Shown here piece by piece: positions 24,068 to 31,892 of a DNA stretch of 42,319 bases. Both the position numbers and the translations under genes were made by a program. This stretch comes from Planctomycetota bacterium (lineage in GTDB: Bacteria; Planctomycetota; SZUA-567; H5-PLA8), in the NCBI GenBank assembly GCA_026184295.1, contig JAHCJK010000027.1, positions 1 through 42,319 of the forward strand. The letters run 5' to 3'. Numbering within the stretch: the first letter of the stretch is position 1; each line of letters opens with the position of its first letter. The notes beneath the pieces are model-generated. The model ran no database searches. It was not told the DNA's origin and saw nothing but the letters and a program-made list of their open reading frames with translations.

Positions 24068-24535
24068 GTGAAAAAATTCACCTTCAGGCTCGAAACGCTG
24101 CTGCGCCTGCGCAAGAAACAGGAAGACGAACGCAAGGCCGCCCTGGGGGCCGCGCAGCGCCGCGTGCGAGACCTGTTCATGGAACTGGACCGGCTGCACG
24201 AGGAACGCGAGCGGCTTGAAAAGGAATGGTCGGCGCGCCTGAGCGGGACGCAGAACGCGGGCAGCCTGCGCGCGTTCGAAGAGTTCCGCACGCACCTCTT
24301 TCGCCGCACCGAACATACGCAGATCGAACTCGACGCCGCGCAGGCGGAACTCGACGAGGCCCGCCGCAAGCTCAGCGAGGCCATGCGCAAGGTCGCCTCG
24401 CTGGAAAACCTGCGCGACCGCCACGAAGCCCGCCACCGCGCCACGGCGCTGAAGCAGGAACAGGACATGCTCGACGAATCCGCCACGATGCGCTTCGCGC
24501 GCGCCGACGCCGCCCCCCACGAGGTCCGACCATGA
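24068..24535 (+). CDS. fliJ: Flagellar export chaperone FliJ
   Basis: This 155-residue, almost fully helical protein starts KKFTFRLETLLRLRKKQEDE, the classic FliJ N-terminus, and continues as a coiled coil rich in Glu, Arg and Ala. FliJ acts as the stalk of the FliI ring and recycles chaperones. The start is GTG, 24 bp after fliI. Its stop overlaps the ATG of motE. Sequence drift is high in this family, but the position between fliI and motE supports the call. Confidence 0.92.
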   Translation: MKKFTFRLETLLRLRKKQEDERKAALGAAQRRVRDLFMELDRLHEERERLEKEWSARLSGTQNAGSLRAFEEFRTHLFRRTEHTQIELDAAQAELDEARRKLSEAMRKVASLENLRDRHEARHRATALKQEQDMLDESATMRFARADAAPHEVRP

Positions 24536-25248
24536 GCACCGCCACCGCACCGAAAAAATCGCTGCTCGGCAGCCTGTTGCTTTTCGTCATGGGCCTGGCG
24601 GCCGGCGCCGGCGGCCTGATCGTGGCGCTCTCGATGGGCGTCAAACTCCCCCTGCCCGAACCGGCCAAGGACGCCGCCCCCGGCGCCGAGGCCGAGAAGC
24701 CCAAGGGGCCGGTCACCGCGGACGCCAAAGCCAAGGAAATCGAACTGCGCAGCATGACCTCCGAACTCGCCCGCGAACGCGAGCGCCTCGACAAGCAGAA
24801 GGAAGAGCTGGACCTGAAGGCCAAGCAGGTCGCGATCGACAAGCAGACCGTCGAGACGCTGAAGAAGCTGATCGACGACGCGGAGAAGCGCATCGCCGAG
24901 AAGGTGAAGGAAGACCAGCCCGATGAACCGTCCGAACAGAAGAACGCCAAGCGCCTGGGCAAGATGTGGGCGCAGATGGAACCGGTGCAGGTGCTCGAGA
25001 TCATCGCCGGACTGAGCGACGAGACGATCGCGCAGGTGCTCTACACGATGAGCGAACGCCAGTCGGCGCCGATTCTCGCCGCGATGGGCTCGGCCGTGCC
25101 GGAAGGCCCGCGCCGCGCCAGCATCATCCAGCTCAAGCTCAAGGCCATGCGCGATCCGGCTACCGCGAAGCTTTCCAAGCAGCCCGAGAACAAGACCGCC
25201 CAGGCGCAACCGGCCCCGGCGGCGCAACCCGACAGGAGCACGCCGTGA
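24532..25248 (+). CDS. motE: MotE-like flagellar chaperone (MgtE N-terminal type)
   Basis: This 238-residue protein has an N-terminal membrane helix (about 12-35; LLLFVMGLAAGAGGLIVALS), a long coiled coil (about 62-135; ELARERERLDKQKEELDLK) and a C-terminal MgtE_N-like domain (KMWAQMEPVQVLEIIAGL; VLYTMSERQSAPILAAMG). This is the MotE architecture, a periplasmic chaperone of MotC in rhizobia, found at this locus in many flagellar operons (YlxF in Bacillus). Here it may help stator or hook proteins in the periplasm (inference). ATGA and GTGA overlaps couple it to fliJ and fliK. Confidence 0.85.
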   Translation: MSTATAPKKSLLGSLLLFVMGLAAGAGGLIVALSMGVKLPLPEPAKDAAPGAEAEKPKGPVTADAKAKEIELRSMTSELARERERLDKQKEELDLKAKQVAIDKQTVETLKKLIDDAEKRIAEKVKEDQPDEPSEQKNAKRLGKMWAQMEPVQVLEIIAGLSDETIAQVLYTMSERQSAPILAAMGSAVPEGPRRASIIQLKLKAMRDPATAKLSKQPENKTAQAQPAPAAQPDRSTP

Positions 25249-26843
25249 TCGTTCCGAACCTGAACGTGCCCGACCTGGCCGCGACGCCGGCCGTCTCGAG
25301 CGCCCAAGCTCTCCCGCATGCGGCCGCGTCCAAGGCCGGCCAGGCGGAAGGCTACGCGCCCGTGCAGGACGAAGGCTCGCCGCAGGATGCGGCCGATGAA
25401 GGCGAGACGATGGACTTCGAGTCCGCGCTCGAGGCCGCGGTGGCGATCTCGGCAGCGCCTGCCAAGGCCCCGGCCGCGCCCGTCGCGCAGGAATCGGGCG
25501 CCGAGAAGCACGCCGAGCCCGCGGAGCCCGTGGCGGGCCTGGCCGAACGCGCCGGGCGCGCCGCGCTGAGCGAGACCGAACGCGCCCTGGCTACGGTGAC
25601 GCCCGCGCCCGCGAGCGAGCCCGCCGAGGGCGATGCGTTCGTCCTCCCGCGGGAGGCCGCGAACGCGTATCAGGCCATGGAGATTTCCGCGAGCGACGCC
25701 GGCCAGGCGGAACTCCCCGAAGGGTTCACGCCCGTGACGCCGCGTCCGGTGGCCGCCCAGGCGCCCGCGCCGGCGTCCGCCGAGCCCGCTGCCGAAATCG
25801 CCGCCGGGTTCCCCGCGGAAGAATCCGGCATCGAAGTAGTGGCGAAGGCGTCCTCGGCGCAACTCGCGGCCGCGCCCCAAGCCGAGCAAGCGGAAGCCGC
25901 CACGGAACCCGCGGAAACCGCGAAGCCCGCGGTCCAGCCGCAGCAGCAGACGACGCACCTGGCCCCCGACGCTCCCGCGCCCGACCTCGAGACCCAGGCG
26001 GTGGCGATCACGCAGGCGAACGAGACCGCTCCTTCGAAGGAAACCGGCAAGCCCGACGCGCGCGCCAAGGCCGACGCGCCGGTGGCCGGCGACGCGGCGT
26101 CCGTCGTGCAGCGCGCGGACATTTCCAGCCGCTACGGCGTGCGAAATTCCGAAGGTTCCGCGGAAAAAGCCCCTGAATCTTTGCGCGGCGCGGCCGAAAA
26201 GAATCTGGAAGGCGGCCGCGCGCACGCCCCGTCCACTCCTCTCTCGTCCGAGCGTGGAGCGGAAGGCATTTCGCCCCGGCAAGCTCTTCCGGAAGAGAAC
26301 GAAGCCGCGCGGGAGATTCCTGCGTACGCCGGCGCCTCGGCGCAGGCCGAAAAGAATATCGGCGGCCCCGACGCGAAAAATAATGTCAGCCCCACCGCGC
26401 CGCGCGCGCCGGTCGAGCAGGTTCAGCAGGTCGCGCAGGCCGCGCGCGAAGGCCTAGCCAACGGCAAGCGCGTCCTGGAGATAGAGCTGAAGCCGGAAGG
26501 CATGGGCAGCGTGACGCTGCGCATCACCGGCAACCCGAACTCCACTCATCCCGCCAATGAACTGCGCCTCGACATCTCGGTTTCTTCGCAAGAGGCCCAC
26601 TCTTTGCTCTCACGTCATCTGGACGATCTGAAGTCCGTCCTCGGCAAGTGGGATGTCAGCCTCTCGCCGGTCGCAACGCAGCAGGTCCGCGGCGCGCAGG
26701 AAGGCTCGAACGGATCGGCGCCCGACGGACGCAACCCGCAGCAGGATGGACAGCGCCGCCCGCAGTACCAGCCCTGGTTCGAACGGCGCGAAGCGGGCGC
26801 GGAGGCCTTCAGCGAACACTTCGATTCGGCGGTCGGCAACTAA
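25245..26843 (+). CDS. fliK: Flagellar hook-length control protein FliK
   Basis: This 532-residue protein has a long, low-complexity Ala/Glu/Pro-rich body (about 1-390) and a conserved C-terminal Flg_hook domain (about 400-490). That domain has KRVLEIELKPEGMGSVTLRI, then ELRLDISVSSQEAHSLLSRH and LDDLKSVLGKWDVSL, with the LKPEGMG core that marks FliK. FliK measures the hook and switches export specificity by acting on FlhB. The GTG at 25245 overlaps the motE stop and follows AGGAG. flgD and flgE, its export substrates, follow directly. Confidence 0.93.
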   Translation: MIVPNLNVPDLAATPAVSSAQALPHAAASKAGQAEGYAPVQDEGSPQDAADEGETMDFESALEAAVAISAAPAKAPAAPVAQESGAEKHAEPAEPVAGLAERAGRAALSETERALATVTPAPASEPAEGDAFVLPREAANAYQAMEISASDAGQAELPEGFTPVTPRPVAAQAPAPASAEPAAEIAAGFPAEESGIEVVAKASSAQLAAAPQAEQAEAATEPAETAKPAVQPQQQTTHLAPDAPAPDLETQAVAITQANETAPSKETGKPDARAKADAPVAGDAASVVQRADISSRYGVRNSEGSAEKAPESLRGAAEKNLEGGRAHAPSTPLSSERGAEGISPRQALPEENEAAREIPAYAGASAQAEKNIGGPDAKNNVSPTAPRAPVEQVQQVAQAAREGLANGKRVLEIELKPEGMGSVTLRITGNPNSTHPANELRLDISVSSQEAHSLLSRHLDDLKSVLGKWDVSLSPVATQQVRGAQEGSNGSAPDGRNPQQDGQRRPQYQPWFERREAGAEAFSEHFDSAVGN

Positions 26844-26867
26844 GCCGCGCAGGCAAGGAAGACCAAC

Positions 26868-27266
26868 ATGGTAAGCGCCGTCAGCAGTGCCCAGAACGCG
26901 AACCTGACCAGCAGCATTCAGAGCTTCCTGAACTCCTACGACTTCCTGAAGCTCTTCACCGCGCAGCTCGAATACCAGAACCCGATGGAACCGATGAGCA
27001 ACTCCGAACTGATGCAGCAGGTCGGGCAGATGACGAACATCCAGATGATCAGCGACATGACGTCGAAGCTTTCGGCCACGCTGGACGGCAACAGCATGCT
27101 CCAGGCCAGCGGGATGATCGGCCACGTGATCGAGTTCCCCATGCCCGACGGCACGATGGGAGCCGACCTGGTCACGGAAGCGAAGATGGACGGGAACGGA
27201 CGCGTGTCCCTGACGACCCTCAGCGGCCTCAGCGTGGGGCTGAGCACCGTACGCGGCATCCGATAG
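26868..27266 (+). CDS. flgD: Flagellar hook cap protein FlgD, short form
   Basis: This 132-residue protein has the FlgD N-terminal signature YDFLKLFTAQLEYQNPMEPMSN, shown here as FLKLFTAQLEYQNPMEP, and MQQVGQMTNIQMISDM. The rest is a single small beta domain (MIGHVIEFPMPDG...LSGLSVGLSTVRGI). The tudor/fibronectin-like region of the 220-residue proteobacterial FlgD is missing, as in Bacillus-type short FlgD. FlgD caps the growing hook. It lies between fliK and flgE, the expected order. GCAAGGAAG precedes the ATG. Confidence 0.93.
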   Translation: MVSAVSSAQNANLTSSIQSFLNSYDFLKLFTAQLEYQNPMEPMSNSELMQQVGQMTNIQMISDMTSKLSATLDGNSMLQASGMIGHVIEFPMPDGTMGADLVTEAKMDGNGRVSLTTLSGLSVGLSTVRGIR

Positions 27267-27307
27267 GCCTTTTTTTCGCGGGAAACCGTAACGCAAGGAG
27301 AGCACCC

Positions 27308-28237
27308 ATGCTTCAGTCTCTGTACAGCGGGATTTCGGCGCTCAAGAGCCATCAGCAGATGATGGGCGTCGTCTCGAACAACCTCGCCAACGTGAATACG
27401 ACGGGGTACAAGGGCAGCCGCACGCTCTTTCAGGATACGCTTTCGCAGACCCTCGCCTTCCCGACGCAGGGCGGCAAGAACGGCATCCAGATCGGCCTGG
27501 GCGTGGGCCTGTCGGCCGTGACGCCGATCTACGCGCAGGGTTCGCTGCAGTCCACCGGGCTGCCGACGGACATCGCGATCGAAGGCGACGGGTTCCTGAT
27601 CGTCCACGACCCGAACACCGCCGCGGGCAGCAACCTGTACACGCGCGCGGGCGCGCTGCGCCTGGACGAACAGGGCTTCCTGGTCGATCCGAACGGCTAC
27701 CGCGTGCAGGGCTTCGGATTCCACGTCACCGACAGCGACCCGGGTCCCGGCATTACGCCCGCCTACACAACCCCGACCAGTTCCGACGCGCTGGAAGACA
27801 TCCAGGTCAGCACCGCGGTGCTCCAGAACGCCTACACCGCGCTGTACGGCGGCACGCCGCCGGCCGGCACGTATTCGGACATCGTCTCGTTCTCGATCGA
27901 GTCTTCGGGGCGCATCCTGGCCAAGGAAGACAACGGCATAACGGTGCCGATCGGCTACATCAGCATGACCAAGTTCAGCAATCCGGAAGGCCTGCTGCGC
28001 TCGGGCGCGAACATGTTCTCCGATACGCCCGCGGCCGGCATCCAGTTCACCACGTACCAGGAGCCGGGCACGAGCGGCCTGGGCAAGGTGCGCGGCGGCT
28101 TCCTGGAAATGTCCAACGTGGACCTCGGCACGGAATTCACCGACATGATCCGCTCGCAGCGCGGCCTCCAGGCCAACTCGCGCGTGATCACGTCGTCCGA
28201 CGAGATCCTGCAGGAACTGATCAGCCTGAAGCGGTAA
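27308..28237 (+). CDS. flgE: Flagellar hook protein FlgE, short form
   Basis: This 309-residue protein starts LQSLYSGISALKSHQQMMG with SNNLANVNTTGYKGSR, the hook/rod N-terminus. It has the central IAIEGDGFLIV and TRAGALRLDEQGFLVDPNGY motifs and ends DMIRSQRGLQANSRVITSSD. Its place after flgD and before motA argues for hook protein FlgE rather than FlgF or FlgG, although it is shorter than the enterobacterial FlgE and lacks an extra outer domain. The ATG at 27308 follows CAAGGAGAG. FlgG or FlgF remain possible names by sequence alone. Confidence 0.88.
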   Translation: MLQSLYSGISALKSHQQMMGVVSNNLANVNTTGYKGSRTLFQDTLSQTLAFPTQGGKNGIQIGLGVGLSAVTPIYAQGSLQSTGLPTDIAIEGDGFLIVHDPNTAAGSNLYTRAGALRLDEQGFLVDPNGYRVQGFGFHVTDSDPGPGITPAYTTPTSSDALEDIQVSTAVLQNAYTALYGGTPPAGTYSDIVSFSIESSGRILAKEDNGITVPIGYISMTKFSNPEGLLRSGANMFSDTPAAGIQFTTYQEPGTSGLGKVRGGFLEMSNVDLGTEFTDMIRSQRGLQANSRVITSSDEILQELISLKR

Positions 28238-28248
28238 CGGTTAGCGCC

Positions 28249-28274
28249 GGGGGCGCGGCGCAGGCCGCGCTCCC
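28249..28274 (+). terminator. Strong GC hairpin between flgE and motA
   Basis: GGGGGCGCGGC (28249-28259) pairs with GCCGCGCTCCC (28264-28274) in an 11-bp stem with one G-U pair and a GCAG loop. No T-tract follows. It may be an mRNA-stability element or partial terminator that separates hook and stator expression. Confidence 0.45.
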
Positions 28275-28315
28275 GTTCTGAAAACACCGCCGTCGCGAGA
28301 GGGAGAGGCATATCC

Positions 28316-29167
28316 GTGGTCATACCGGGCATCGTATTCGTCCTGGTCGCGATCCTGACCGGCTACAGCATCGCCGGCGGGCATATCAGCGCGATCATCC
28401 AGCCCGCCGAGTTCATCACGATCCTCGGCGCGTCCTTCGGCACCATGATCATCATGGCGCCGAAGAAGATCATGAAGGGCATCTTCGGCAACCTCACGCA
28501 CGCCTTCAAAGGCAGCAAGCTGGGCAAGCAGGCCTACCTGGACGTGCTCGCCGTCATGTTCAAGCTCTTCTCGCTCGCGCGCAAACAGGGCCTGCTGGCG
28601 CTGGAATCCCACGTCGGCGACCCGAAGAAGAGCGACATCGTTTCCAAGTATCCCTCGCTGCTGCACAACCACCACGCGCTCGAGTTCCTCACCGAGTCGC
28701 TGAAGCTGGTGATCGACGGCAGCGTGCAGCCGGAGGAACTCGAGAACCTGCTCGATTCGACCCTGGACACCGAGAAGGCCGAGAACCACATGCCGGTGAA
28801 CGTGCTGACGAAGGTCGGCGACGGCCTGCCGGGCATCGGGATCGTCGGCGCGGTGCTGGGCATCATCATCACCATGGGCCACATCGACGGCCCGCCCTCG
28901 GAAGTCGGCCACCACGTCGCCTCGGCGCTGGTCGGGACGTTCCTGGGCGTCTTCTTCGCGTACTGCCTGATCAACCCGGTGATCGCGGTGATCGAACAGA
29001 TGCACGCGGAGGAATCGAAGTTCCTGGAAGTGATCAAGGTGGGCACGCTGAGCTTCATCGGGGGCGGGACGCCCGCGACGGCCGTGGAATACGCGCGCCG
29101 GGCCATCTTCTCGTTCGACCGGCCGACGATGGAAGAGACGGAAACCGCCTGCAAGGGCGCCAAGTAA
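28316..29167 (+). CDS. motA: Flagellar stator protein MotA
   Basis: This 283-residue protein has four predicted membrane segments: near 4-24, 34-50, the GLPGIGIVGAVLGIIITMG helix around 174-195 and 208-228. The cytoplasmic loop has LTESLKLVIDGSVQPEELEN, and the proline-rich pore motif is intact. MotA forms the ion channel with MotB and pushes on FliG. The GTG start follows GAGAGGGAGAGG. motB follows 12 bp later. The gene order flgE-motA-motB-fliL is common in operons of this type. Confidence 0.95.
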   Translation: MVIPGIVFVLVAILTGYSIAGGHISAIIQPAEFITILGASFGTMIIMAPKKIMKGIFGNLTHAFKGSKLGKQAYLDVLAVMFKLFSLARKQGLLALESHVGDPKKSDIVSKYPSLLHNHHALEFLTESLKLVIDGSVQPEELENLLDSTLDTEKAENHMPVNVLTKVGDGLPGIGIVGAVLGIIITMGHIDGPPSEVGHHVASALVGTFLGVFFAYCLINPVIAVIEQMHAEESKFLEVIKVGTLSFIGGGTPATAVEYARRAIFSFDRPTMEETETACKGAK

Positions 29168-29179
29168 GCGGGAGCCGCC

Positions 29180-30085
29180 ATGTCCGACGCCGCGCCAAAA
29201 ATCAAGATCGTCTACAAGAAGCGCAAGAGCGAGGGCCACGGGCACCACGGCGGCGCGTGGAAGGTCGCCTTCGCCGATTTCATGACCGCGATGATGGCGC
29301 TCTTCCTCGTGCTGTGGATCATGGCGCAGAGCCAGGAAGTGAAATCCGCGGTCGCGTACTACTTCCGCCACCCCTCCGATTACGAAGGCAAGCCCGACTC
29401 GCTGCTGCGCGGCAACCAGGGCCTGATGGACGTCAAGAACGGCCGCCTGGACACCCGGCCGTCGCTGAACGAGGAAGGCAAGTCCTTCTCGCCGCCGCAG
29501 GGCAACCAGGGGCTGGACCCGCAGTCCGTCGCCGGCGGCGCCTCGAACCTGAACCCCGAGCCCGGCCTGCGCCCCGAACCGGTGGAACGCATCGAGGAAG
29601 ACCCCGACGAGGTGCGCGACTTCCTCAAGCTCGCCGACCTGCTCTGGCAGCAGCTCGGGCTCGATCCCTCCTACATGCGCTTCAAGGACCAGGTGACCAT
29701 CGAGACGATGGAAGACGGCCTGCTCGTGCAGCTCGTCGAGACGCCCGACGCGCCCCTGCTGGAAGACCACACCTTCAACTTCACGCCCTCGATCAAGCGC
29801 GCCCTGGCCGTCCTCGGGAAGAAGCTGAAAGCCTATCCGAACAAGATCGAGATCGACGGGCACGGGACCGGGCTGGGCAAGGATCCGGCCGACAAGTGGG
29901 TCGGCAGCGCGATGCTCGCCGATCTGGCCCGCGCCGAACTGCAGGCCAACGGCATCCGGCCCTCGCAGATCTCGCGCATCGCCGGCTGCGCGGACACGCG
30001 CCCCCTGAACAAGGAACCCCGCGCGATCAACCGCCGCATCTCCATCATGGTCCACCCCAAGCAGTGGCGGCCGGACCGCTACTGA
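29180..30085 (+). CDS. motB: Flagellar stator protein MotB with atypical OmpA-like domain
   Basis: This 301-residue protein has a basic His-rich N-terminus, one membrane helix (about 28-49) with the ion-binding Asp33 in WKVAFADFMTAMMALF, a Pro/Gly/Asn-rich linker (about 66-140) and a C-terminal OmpA-like domain (about 160-293). The motif around Asp33 is of the proton-driven type. The peptidoglycan-binding GHTD motif reads GHGT (227-230), so Asp is replaced. The Arg of the usual W-x-L-S-x-x-R-A motif is Leu246. NRR (284-286) is kept. MotB anchors the stator, so cell-wall binding may differ here. It pairs with motA upstream. Confidence 0.94.
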   Translation: MSDAAPKIKIVYKKRKSEGHGHHGGAWKVAFADFMTAMMALFLVLWIMAQSQEVKSAVAYYFRHPSDYEGKPDSLLRGNQGLMDVKNGRLDTRPSLNEEGKSFSPPQGNQGLDPQSVAGGASNLNPEPGLRPEPVERIEEDPDEVRDFLKLADLLWQQLGLDPSYMRFKDQVTIETMEDGLLVQLVETPDAPLLEDHTFNFTPSIKRALAVLGKKLKAYPNKIEIDGHGTGLGKDPADKWVGSAMLADLARAELQANGIRPSQISRIAGCADTRPLNKEPRAINRRISIMVHPKQWRPDRY

Positions 30086-30162
30086 GCCCCGCCATGCGCT
30101 GCGGCCGCCCGCCTCCCCCCTGTGGTGAAGAAGGACGCCGGGCGCGCAGACTGCAACATCGG

Positions 30163-30174
30163 CCGGAATTCCGG
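30163..30174. repeat. 12-bp palindrome upstream of fliL
   Basis: CCGGAATTCCGG is perfectly symmetric and contains TTCCGG on both strands. It lies 75 bp upstream of the possible fliL sigma-54 site, a distance that would suit an activator site. Confidence 0.4.
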
Positions 30175-30248
30175 GGCCTCCCGTCCGCGCCGAGCACACA
30201 AGCTGATGCAAATACTGATCTTGCAATAGTCGTCCGAGATTTTGAACG

Positions 30249-30264
30249 CGGTACATGGTTTGCG
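30249..30264 (+). promoter_or_regulatory. Possible sigma-54 promoter of fliL-fliM-fliN
   Basis: CGGTACATGGTTTGCG keeps the invariant GG and GC at correct spacing and a full TTGC, but the -24 element is weak (CGGTAC for TGGCAC). It lies 84 bp upstream of the preferred fliL start in a 263-bp gap with no gene. Confidence 0.4.
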
Positions 30265-30284
30265 TTCCAACATTTCGGACTGCT

Positions 30285-30309
30285 CCGGTCGGATTTTTCT
30301 TCCGGTCGG
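30285..30309 (+). repeat. Direct repeat CCGGTCGG with T-tracts before fliL
   Basis: CCGGTCGG occurs at 30285-30292 and 30302-30309, each followed by a run containing five T residues (ATTTTTC and TCTTTTTC). The 17-bp period places both copies on nearly the same DNA face over two helical turns. The role is unknown; it lies in the leader just before the ribosome site. Confidence 0.35.
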
Positions 30310-30348
30310 TCTTTTTCAGGATGACCCGATTGAAGATAGGAAATGGCC

Positions 30349-30879
30349 ATGTCTAACGCAGCCGCACCCGCTCAAGCCGCCGCGCCTGCAGCCGGAACCG
30401 CCGCCGCGCCGAAGTCGAAGAAGAAGCTGATCGTCATCCTCGCCGCCGGGCTGCTGCTGGGCGGAGGAGGCGCGGGGTCGTACTTCATGCTCTTCGCCAA
30501 GTCCAGCGGGGAAGATGCGCACGTCGAAAAGAAGGACGATCACGGCAAGCCCGAACCCACCGCCGACACGCACCAGCGCGGCAAGATCGTGATCCTGAAC
30601 CCCATCGTGGTGAACCTGCGCGGCTCCAGCGGCACGCGCTACCTGAAGGTGGCGATCGCGCTCGAGACGCAGAACCAGGAAGCCGTGGACGAACTGAAGG
30701 AGATCACCGTCCCGCTGACCGACTTCCTGCGCGAACGGCTCGCCAGCGCCAAGCTCGAGGAACTCGACAACACCGAAGGGCGCAACCGGCTGAAGCGCGA
30801 GATGATGCAGGGGATCAACGACCTGTTGAGCAAAGGCTTTGTGGCCAACCTGTACTTCAGCGAATTCGTGATTCAATAG
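30349..30879 (+). CDS. fliL: Flagellar basal body-associated protein FliL
   Basis: This 176-residue protein has an Ala/Pro-rich cytoplasmic head, one membrane helix (about 27-48; LIVILAAGLLLGGGGAGSYF) and a periplasmic FliL domain. That domain includes NPIVVNLRGSSGTRYLKVAI, VPLTDFLRERLA and MMQGINDLLSKGFVANLYFS. FliL surrounds stator units and supports torque. ATG 30349 suits the AGGA at 30335-30338 better than ATG 30343, which would add two residues. fliM follows 11 bp downstream. Family match is clear. Confidence 0.93.
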   Translation: MSNAAAPAQAAAPAAGTAAAPKSKKKLIVILAAGLLLGGGGAGSYFMLFAKSSGEDAHVEKKDDHGKPEPTADTHQRGKIVILNPIVVNLRGSSGTRYLKVAIALETQNQEAVDELKEITVPLTDFLRERLASAKLEELDNTEGRNRLKREMMQGINDLLSKGFVANLYFSEFVIQ

Positions 30880-30890
30880 GCGGAACGCGC

Positions 30891-31868
30891 GTGAACGACA
30901 TCCTTTCTTCCGAAGAGATCGAATCGCTGCTCTCGGCCGTATCGAAGGGCGACGTCCGTCTCACGCCGCTGCAGCAGGAAGCCCGCGGGACCAACCCGGA
31001 CGCGCGCGTGTACGACTTCACGCACCCGTCGGCGCCGCTGGGCCAGTCGAAGAAGATTCTCGACGCGATCCACGAGGCGCTCGCGCGCAACCTCTCGTCC
31101 TCGCTGAGCATGCACATGGCGGTGACGGTCGAGGCGCGCGTGGCGGGCTTCGAACAGATGTCCTACGCGGAACTGGAACGGCGCTTCCCCGCCGTCGGCA
31201 CCTTCGCCATCGCGCAGCTCGAAGGCGTGGACCTGAAGGCGCTGATGGTCATCTCCCCGCAGATGGGCTCGCAGATGATCGACCGCCTCTGCGGCGGCAC
31301 GGGCGTGCCCGGCGCGCAGGAGCGCATGTACACCGAGATCGAACAGGACCTGATGGACGAGATTCTCGGGTACTTTCTCGAAGAATGGAACGCGGCCTGG
31401 ACGGCGCTGCCCCCGGCGAAGGTGAAACTCGAATCGCGCTGCTCGTCCTCGCAGTGGGTGCGCTACCTATCGTCGGAAGAACAGATTCTCTCGGCTTCGC
31501 TGGAAGTGCGCATGAACGAGAACGTGGGCGTGATCACGATCGCGTATCCGTCGCGGCTGGTGCACTGGATCGCGGAACATTTCGGCACCGAGAACGGCAA
31601 CCACCTTCCGAGCCTGTCCGAGAGCGCGGGCACCGGCGGGGACATCAAGGACGTCGTGGACCAGGTGCCGATCCCGGTCGAGGCCGACCTGGGCCTGGTG
31701 CGCCTGCGCCTGCGCGACATCCTGACCCTGAGCCAGGGCGACGTGCTGCTGATGGACAAGCACGTGGGCGAGAGCATGGAACTGAAGGTCGGCGGGCAGC
31801 TTCGTTACCGCGGGTTCCTGGGCGCCCACCAGGAAAAGATGGTCTTCGGAATCACCCAGAAGCTCTAA
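30891..31868 (+). CDS. fliM: Flagellar motor switch protein FliM
   Basis: This 325-residue protein starts DILSSEEIESLLSAV, which keeps the N-terminal CheY-P docking motif (LSxxEI-x-x-LL). The CheC-like middle domain and C-terminal SpoA domain are complete (QVPIPVEADLGLVRLRLRDI; LSQGDVLLMDKHVGESMEL). FliM connects FliG to FliN in the C ring and receives CheY-P. A conserved docking peptide means free CheY could still act here besides the receiver fused to FliN next door. The start is GTG after GGCGGAAC. The next gene starts 24 bp downstream. Confidence 0.96.
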   Translation: MNDILSSEEIESLLSAVSKGDVRLTPLQQEARGTNPDARVYDFTHPSAPLGQSKKILDAIHEALARNLSSSLSMHMAVTVEARVAGFEQMSYAELERRFPAVGTFAIAQLEGVDLKALMVISPQMGSQMIDRLCGGTGVPGAQERMYTEIEQDLMDEILGYFLEEWNAAWTALPPAKVKLESRCSSSQWVRYLSSEEQILSASLEVRMNENVGVITIAYPSRLVHWIAEHFGTENGNHLPSLSESAGTGGDIKDVVDQVPIPVEADLGLVRLRLRDILTLSQGDVLLMDKHVGESMELKVGGQLRYRGFLGAHQEKMVFGITQKL

Positions 31869-31892
31869 CCAGCAAGACCTTGGAGTCACTTC

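Noticed and set aside
27261..27276. Run of seven T residues after flgD as a possible terminator
   Set aside because: Only a long-range, weak stem could precede it and flgE follows 32 bp later in the same operon.
27308..28237. Assigning this gene as flgG or flgF instead of flgE
   Set aside because: The termini are shared by all hook/rod proteins, but the place after fliK-flgD and before motA favours FlgE.
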